Shown here: positions 57,301 through 64,000 of the stretch, piece by piece
Layout of the letters: each line of letters begins with the position of its first letter
Position numbering within the stretch: the first letter of the stretch is position 1
DNA from: Anaeramoeba flamelloides
Taxonomy: Eukaryota; Metamonada; Anaeramoebidae
DNA: 64,000 nt
Assembly (NCBI GenBank): GCA_027625915.1
Contig: JANTQA010000042.1
Location: 2,430,001 to 2,494,000 of the forward strand
Direction of reading: 5' to 3'
Made by a program: the position numbers and the translations under genes
Notes under the pieces: generated by a model
Seen by the model: only the letters and a program-made list of their open reading frames with translations
Told to the model about the DNA's origin: nothing
The model's database searches: none

Positions 57301-58767
57301 AACTGTTGGACAACCTTTGAGAGAAAGATGACTCAGTTGACATCAAGACAAATACCAGAAAAAAAAATGTGCTGTATCTAAGTTTAGAAGATAGAAAAAA
57401 ATACAAAGTTGAATTAAAAAAGTTAAAAACCTTATTGAATTTTTCTGCATTTCTTACATTATTCAAGATAGAAGAGACCTTTTTTAAAGTATAACCCCTT
57501 GATTTAGTTTTTGGTTTTTTTAAAATATACATTGAGTTCTTTAAAGATAGTTAGATAATTAATAACTACCATTTTTTCCAGAAGAACCTAATTATAAATT
57601 GGCCATATCCCCCCCCCCCCAAGATTTTCTTTAGATACATGACACATAATTTAATACTATTATATTAATTGTGAAATTAATATTTCACTTGAAAAGCATT
57701 CTGCTCAACTCTCAATTATTTTTAATCTAAAATACAACAAATTCAAAACAAACAACTAAAAGATCTCCCATTTACCTTGTTGTTATTGTTGAAAATTCCA
57801 ATCAAAGAGTTTAGGAAATCCAATTTGAGAGATAGATCTTCAACTTCATGAAGACTTTAATAATCAAAAAAAAATAACAACAAAAGTTATTTACTGTTAT
57901 TAAAAATAGAAATGGTATATGTAAAAAAAATACAATTTTTGTTTCAATGGTAAATGCTTTTTTATCATATTTAAATCAACTTTTGGTGAAAATTTTGTCT
58001 AATATACAGACAATTTTATTTTTTTTTTTTGTTTTAAAATAATCTGAAAGATTACTTATAACTTTTTAAATAAAAAATAAGATTTCCTTTTTCAAAAAAT
58101 TTAATATATTGTTTATTTAGTATTTGCTCTCATAAAATTTATTTCTATACTTTTGTCAAAATAATTTTTATTGATTTAAATACAACAATTTGAGTTTAAA
58201 TAAAGACCTATCGATTATTGTTACAAGAATTTGGCAGGTTTAAAATCAATCATCCTCTTCTCTGAAAAAGGGTCCATAAAACTGAAAAAAACAAAAAACA
58301 CAAATATCAAAAATTGATAAATTCCTCAACTGTCAACAAACAAAATAAATTCAACAAATATTTAAAACAGAAGATCTTTTTTTGTTTTTAGTTCTAAAAT
58401 CTTGACTTATCATTCTTTCTTGAAGAAATAAAAAAGAATTAGGAGTAAAAAAAAGTGTTTTTTTCCAAATTTATAATATTTAGATAAAGTCTTCATAATG
58501 TTGAATTCAAATCTATTATCTTCAAAACTTCAATACTTAACCCCATGAGATTCTTCTTTGATCTCAATTATATGTGACGTTTTAATTGAATTTAGTAAGG
58601 AAAAAAAAAATCAAATTGAGAAAAAAAAAAAAACTACTTAATTATCAGACTGAAAAAAAGAAAAACATAAGATACAAAAGATCATTTTTTTTTTAATTTA
58701 AATCAAGAAATACACTCGTTTTCATTCTTGGCTTAAGTTATCTGAATACAAAGATAATACGATCAAA

Positions 58768-60181
58768 ATGAGTCTAAAAGCAGGGAAGGAAAAAATAAAT
58801 ATTTTTCCAAATAAAAAAACAATTTGAAGAAAAACGATTATACAACAATTTGACAACAATTTTAGATGTCAACACTGTACAACTCGAAAACCAAAACGAT
58901 CAAATCCAAGATCTTTTTTGTAAGATCACAAAAAAATTGAGAAAAAGAAAAAGAAATTTTTCAATTACACACCAAGCTACAATTAACAATTTTGCAAATG
59001 CAAAAATAAAGACTATTGCCAAGCTTGATTTTAATTCTGATAACCAAAATATAATGACAAAAAGTTCCAATGGTGATCCTAATTTGAATACTTTTCCCGT
59101 CGCTCATTTGAAAAAGCAAAATATTTTTCATTGTGATTTTGATCATCACAATTTTAACAAAAAAAGAATTCTTAACCAATACAGATTTACAGTTAATGAT
59201 TTGAAGAAACAAGATCCAAAGGAAAATTTACGACAAAACCAAAAGAAAAAAGTCCATTCATTGGGTGTGTCTATAAAAAACAATAATGAAAAGGAAATTG
59301 CGGTTAATACAATTAGAAAAAATGATAATTTAAGATTGTTTCCAAATATTGATCTGCATTATTTATTACCAGACAAACAAAGAGAGAAAATTACCAGAAT
59401 CAAAAGGAATTCTCAATACATTAAAGATCTTCAAAATCAATTAAAATTTAATGTGAACAGTGAGAATGTAAAGCAGAAAAAATCTAACTTCAACAAAATG
59501 TATTTTTTGAATTCCAAGTTAAGAGATCAAAAAAATCAATTAAGAAAGGAACAATTGTCATTAAAAAACGAATTAACAGAGCTTTATAAAAGATTCTTTT
59601 TAGTTCAAAGTTACTGTCAGATAATAAAGATGCCAATTATAAACACAAGTATAGGTCACCAACCAATTCTTTCTCAAGGTAAGTTGAGTGTGGGAAGAAA
59701 TCTTGAATTACTGAGTAGAGAAAGTGAGCGAATTATTGAAAAGAATTTTGAGGATGATCTCAGATCAAAGAAGACACCTTCAACCCGAGATGGGACAAGC
59801 TTTCAAAACAAACAAAGAAACCATAAAACAAAAGAATTATATTACAAACTTTCATTTGCTAAAAAGTTTAAGCCTGATTTTGTTCATAAAATACCACCTT
59901 TCTGGATCAAATCATTACTTTTAGAATATAATTTACTACAGAAAATTACTTATGAGAATCTTGGATTAGAATTATTTTCATGTAGATATAGTAACACCCA
60001 GCTTCATCACAAAGGTACAAATCTTCCAAACAGAAAAAAATATAAGACATTTAGATTCATTAGGGAAATACAAAGAAATGACTCTGATCTGAAAGTTGAG
60101 AACTTACAAGATATTCCAAATAAGAACAATGCTAATGACGAACAAATTTTATGTAACTTGATCGAAGTATTTGATAACTGA
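58768..60181 (+). CDS. Coiled-coil protein of unknown function
   Basis: The continuous frame 58799-60181 has no ATG until 59054, yet is protein-like from the start (ILDVNTVQLENQNDQIQDLF). An ATG at 58768 opens MSLKAGKEKINIFPNKK and would join the long frame if the seven-A run at 58813-58819 were one base different; I therefore place the start there provisionally. An upstream exon is the alternative. The product, about 470 residues, is basic and Asn/Lys-rich, with a predicted coiled coil in the middle (REKITRIKRNSQYIKDLQNQ, then SKLRDQKNQLRKEQLSLKNE, LTELYKRFFL). That segment faintly recalls bZIP leucine zippers, but the basic-region NxxAxxSR signature is missing. No other domain. Role unknown. 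Confidence 0.7.
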
Positions 60182-61502
60182 AAGACAATACAGAGATGAC
60201 ACATACATTTTTTTTTCACATCTAGAGTGAAATTTTTGATGAAAAAATATTCTATTCTTTTGTTTGATGATAAATAAAAAAAAAAAATAACACACCTTCA
60301 AAAATTGATGTATTAATTATTTATGTTTTTTTACTAAAATGTGAAATTCTAACAAAAACAATGAAGATTTTTTAGGTGTGTACAGAAGGGAAGAAACTAC
60401 CAAAAGTCAAGATTAAATATCCAAACATTCTTTTTAATATAAGAAAAAAAATGTATAATAAAAAAAAAACGACAATTAAAAATCAAAAAATAATTCTCTT
60501 CAAAAAATCAAAAAGTACAAACAAACCCAAACATTTTTAATCTTTTAATAAATTGAATTTTTGGATATTGAAATCTTATTTAGTTATTGACAAGAAAAAA
60601 AAAACCACCAGATACACCTATATGTTTTCATTTTTTTTGGAAAAAATAAACATTTTGAGTAAAAAAAATTCAATTAATGACTTTTCTGGCTTTCAAATTG
60701 ACCTAGATAGTTTTTGAAATTGGAAAAATAAATTTATTCTATTCAAATTAATTTTTTATCAGATTAAGCGTTTTTTTTTTTTTTTAATATTTAATTCTTA
60801 ACAGGAACTCCACAACTCAATTATTGTGCTACCCGATTTTTTTTTCTATTTAATTGATAATTCTTTATTATTTTGTTTGAACTTTAATCGAAATGATAAA
60901 AAATCTTTAACATTTCAAGTATTGAATGGTTCTAATTTAGTATTTTCATTATAATTTTTTATTAAAATTTTATTTTAAATAATGAATTTTGGCTTTTCAA
61001 AAATTGAAATTGAAATTCTGAAGAGAAATAAAATTAAAAAAAAAAACTTCAAAATTATTTATATAAAAAAAGAATTAAAGTGATCTAGAGAGAAAATATA
61101 ATATTCAGTAAAACTAAAATAAAAAGATGTTTTTTTTTTGTTATTTGTGTTTGTAATTTATTTAGAATGTAAACACTAAAATGAGAAAATATTTTGACAA
61201 ATTATTTTCACAAATTGGCTATTAATTGGAATAACAACTATCTTCATAAAAAAGAAATTAAAATAAAAAGTATTTGATTTTTATGCTGTGATAATTGAGT
61301 TAATCTTGAAATTAAAAAAAAAAAATTATAAAATAGTAACTTTTCGGTATTCTACAAAAAAAAAAAAAAAACTACTAGAATAATATAATTTTGGTTGGTA
61401 TATTTGAAATTTGGTAAAGTAATTCGAGAAAAATGTTATAAATCAGAATTAGGGATTTCAATAATTTCTATTACGAAATAAAAAAATTAATATTTCATAA
61501 CA

Positions 61503-61533
<31 letters not shown>

Positions 61534-62125
61534 GATTAAATACATCACGTAGAAACTTAAAAAAAAAAAAAAAAGATAAAAATCACAACATATACTTCCA
61601 TTTTCCCAGTATCTTTTTTTTTTTTTATTCAAAGTTGTTTGTGTGATTTATTGAACATACTTGATTTTAGTAAATATATTTTAGCGAATTTTTTTTTATG
61701 TAAAAAATATTATGTAAACTCTTTTTTAAAAATTGTGACTAACCTGAAATAATAAATTGAAAAAAAATATTATCCTTTAGTATTCAAGAACAATTAAGAA
61801 CTAAATATGATTCGTAATTCACTTTTAAGTCATTCTAAATCTATAAAAGCCCGATATATTAAAAATTTAATAAAATAAAACCAAAAACTAAAAAAAAGTG
61901 AGTCACAATTTTTGAAATGAGCATTACCCATTTTTTAATACTGAACTTTCACTAAAAAAAAGTTGAACAACAAGATTTTTTACTAATAATAATTAAATCC
62001 ATTTTCAAATACTTTACATAGTCTCAATTTTACTTAGTGGTTATTTGTCTTTTCGAAGATATCTTTTTTTTTCCAAATCATCTTTTTTAAAAAAAAAAGA
62101 AAAAGAAAAAAAAAAAAAGAAAAAG

Positions 62126-62166
<41 letters not shown>

Positions 62167-63521
62167 AAAAGCAAAACTAAAATTTGAAAAATTAGAAAAA
62201 ATGATTCTGATCCAAAAATTTGAAAATATTTTTTGTTAAGAATACTGGAATAAACCCTCAAAAAAACTCCCATTAACATAATAAAGTGGGTCAAAATTTA
62301 TGAAAAATAGTTTATTTTATTTTACAAAATACATTTTTTGAATAATTTTTTTTTTTCAAAATTCAAGCCATAGGGAAAAATGGTAACCAAAATAATTTAA
62401 GAGTAATAATATGAATTTGAAAACGGTAAAGAAGATTAATTAATCTAAATAAAAGTATTTGAATAACAAAGAGTTTCAAGAAATAAGAAAATCGTATTAA
62501 ATTTAGAGAAAATGCAAAGTATAAGTGGATAATATATTATTTATGTTATCCTATCCTCATAAGAAAGGGGCTTTGTAATGACTAAAAATTCAATTTAAAT
62601 TTAACTCGATTAATTAATTATAATAATAATTAAACAGGATACAGAAAAAGAAATAATGCAAGCCAAAACTATTATTGTATTGTTTTTATTCCAATTATTT
62701 CTTTAAATTTTTTATTTTAGATTTTTTGATTGTATATATCTTTAAGGTACGATTCATTTACTCTGGATTTGCTCCATACCTAAGGATTGGCTTGAAACCC
62801 AAAAAAATTATTGCAGAATGCCCTTCTTTTGATTGAAAAAATTCAAGAAACAAAAAAAAATTCCAGAGGATCAGATTGTTGAAAATCCAAAATAAAAAAA
62901 AGTTCAAAAGAAATCACAATTCCAAAAATCAAATTTTTTTTAAAAAAATTACTTTTTTTGTTTTTTAAATTTACCAAGGGTTAATTTTTTTCAATTTAAA
63001 GCAAATTTTTTTCTTTAAGTACATAATCAAAATAATCCGAATATAATCTAATTTGTGGTTATTTAGCAACACTCTATATTTGACAAAGTAAGGTTTTTGT
63101 AATAATTCTTGAGAAAAAAATAACTTAGTTTAGAATAGAAAAAACAGAAAAATTTTTTTGGAGATTGCAAAAAAGCGCAGTAGATCAACACTTAAAAAAA
63201 CACAGTTGTCTTGAAAATTATATATTGTAATATTCTAATTGGAAATTGAGTTTGGCTATTTGGCTCTTTTATTTCTGAAAATACATTCTTTTTTGATTGT
63301 TGATTTTTGAGGATCGATCACACTATACTTTTTATTTAATTTTTGATTTTAATATTAAGTACTCATGAAAATTATAAAATTTTTTTGAATCCATTTCAGA
63401 AAATTATTTTTAATTGTAATGACTTGAACTTAAATTTAAAAAAAATCATTAAATTTAGATTTTCTGTTCCTTGTTTTATAATTAGTAACAAAATATAACC
63501 CCAAAAGAATCTTTTCTCTGT

Positions 63522-63712
63522 GATTTCCATCTTTTAGGCACAAACTTTCAACTAAATTTAATAACAAAATAATCTTAAATTAATTAACAAAATTTGTAAT
63601 TTTTTTTTTAAATTTTATTTTAGTAGAATCTGAATTTTGTGCCTTAATTTTAGATTATTATTGTGCCTTAAATTTCGTTGTAGTTTGTGCCCTAAACGTG
63701 GAACCGACTTTA
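63522..63712. mobile_element. CAGTC hairpin element, copy G
   Basis: The most diverged copy: the left arm retains TTTTAGGCACAAACTTTCAA, the right arm TTTGTGCCTTAATTTTAGAT and GTGGAACCGACTTTA. The (TA)n tract at 63723-63752 follows immediately. Confidence 0.8.
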
Positions 63713-63719
63713 GTTAAAA

Positions 63720-63722
<3 letters not shown>

Positions 63723-63752
<30 letters not shown>
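63723..63752. repeat. (TA)n microsatellite
   Basis: About 15 TA dinucleotides directly after hairpin copy G. Confidence 0.95.
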
Positions 63753-63755
<3 letters not shown>

Positions 63756-64000
63756 GTTATTACTATTCTGTATTTCCTTTTTTTCAAAAACATTATTTAA
63801 AACCCCTCTTATTAATTGAGAACATCGACTAATAAATCCCATAATTCATTATTCAATGACATTTCCAATAAATTTTTGAGATCCAATTTGAACTTTTCGA
63901 GAACTTGTATTATTTACTCCTAATAATTATCCGCTTTAATTCTAACCGATAATATATTGAGGTTAATCTATTCAACAAAAAAAAAGTAAAAAATTATATA

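Larger units (their letters stand above)
54061..58767. other. Long AT-rich intergenic region
   Basis: About 4.7 kb. Contains a decayed relative of 31260-31600 at 56065-56480, H-family copy 3 without ends (56870-57300), and a 12-C run (57609-57620). The minus-strand 80-codon stretch at 57290 is unconvincing. No gene supported. Confidence 0.5.
60182..64000. other. AT-rich intergenic region to window end
   Basis: About 3.8 kb with long A and T runs (notably 62088-62161), an 8-C run at 61505-61512, a stretch at 61900-62290 related to the interior of H-family copy 2, a hairpin element (63522-63712) and an (AT)n tract. No gene seen. Confidence 0.5.

Noticed and set aside
59390-59620. bZIP transcription-factor domain in the coiled-coil protein
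   Set aside because: The zipper-like heptads are there, but the basic region lacks the NxxAAxxSR core, so only a coiled coil is claimed.
62045-62294. Lys-rich and Phe-rich frames on opposite strands
   Set aside because: Produced by a long A/G homopurine run; not coding.

Overview
This is an extremely AT-rich nuclear window from a microbial eukaryote. The evidence is spliceosomal GT-AG introns, core histones, a cytosolic ribosomal protein, calcineurin, and long Lys/Glu/Asn low-complexity stretches in proteins. The standard code fits every gene (TAA, TAG and TGA all end frames). Lys/Glu-run proteins plus this signalling gene set recall amoeboid protists of the Anaeramoeba type, but that is a guess and no species marker was found.

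Genes are sparse. From left to right: a broken Ras-type GTPase (minus, 2982-3286) next to a transposon remnant; a possible small secreted protein (3984-4402); a B-box/filamin-like/13-MORN protein (8771-10342); a Lys-rich protein with a NET-like C terminus (minus, 15211-16377); the catalytic subunit of calcineurin in two parts (minus, 27405-26673 and 20429-18977) separated by about 6.2 kb of repeats; a dead LINE reverse-transcriptase fragment (33517-34048); divergent histones H2A (minus, 34597-34983) and H2B (plus, 36427-36771); a calponin-homology/PH-like protein (45118-47580); ribosomal protein uL14 in three exons (53257-54060); and a coiled-coil protein of unknown role (58768-60181).

The remainder, most of the window, is intergenic and built largely from diverged repeats. 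I could separate: (1) about eight copies of a ~195-bp hairpin element with CAGTCAGTT ends, some flanked by TA (Tc1/mariner-like), each arm carrying phased AAGGCACA motifs; (2) elements bounded by TTAAGGGAYTAGT termini, resembling TTAA-targeting (piggyBac-like) transposons; (3) elements with TTTCAGTCAAAGGGGCCCAG ends; (4) a 580-bp repeat present twice; and several weaker pairs.

The two observations I rate highest are the histone pair, whose upstream regions are a nearly perfect 254-bp inverted repeat reaching into the first codons, and calcineurin, whose catalytic domain is split inside the RGNHE motif by 6.2 kb that cannot be removed in frame with canonical splice sites but is flanked by a perfect GTAAT direct repeat. 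No prokaryote-like cluster, CRISPR array, tRNA or rRNA gene was seen.
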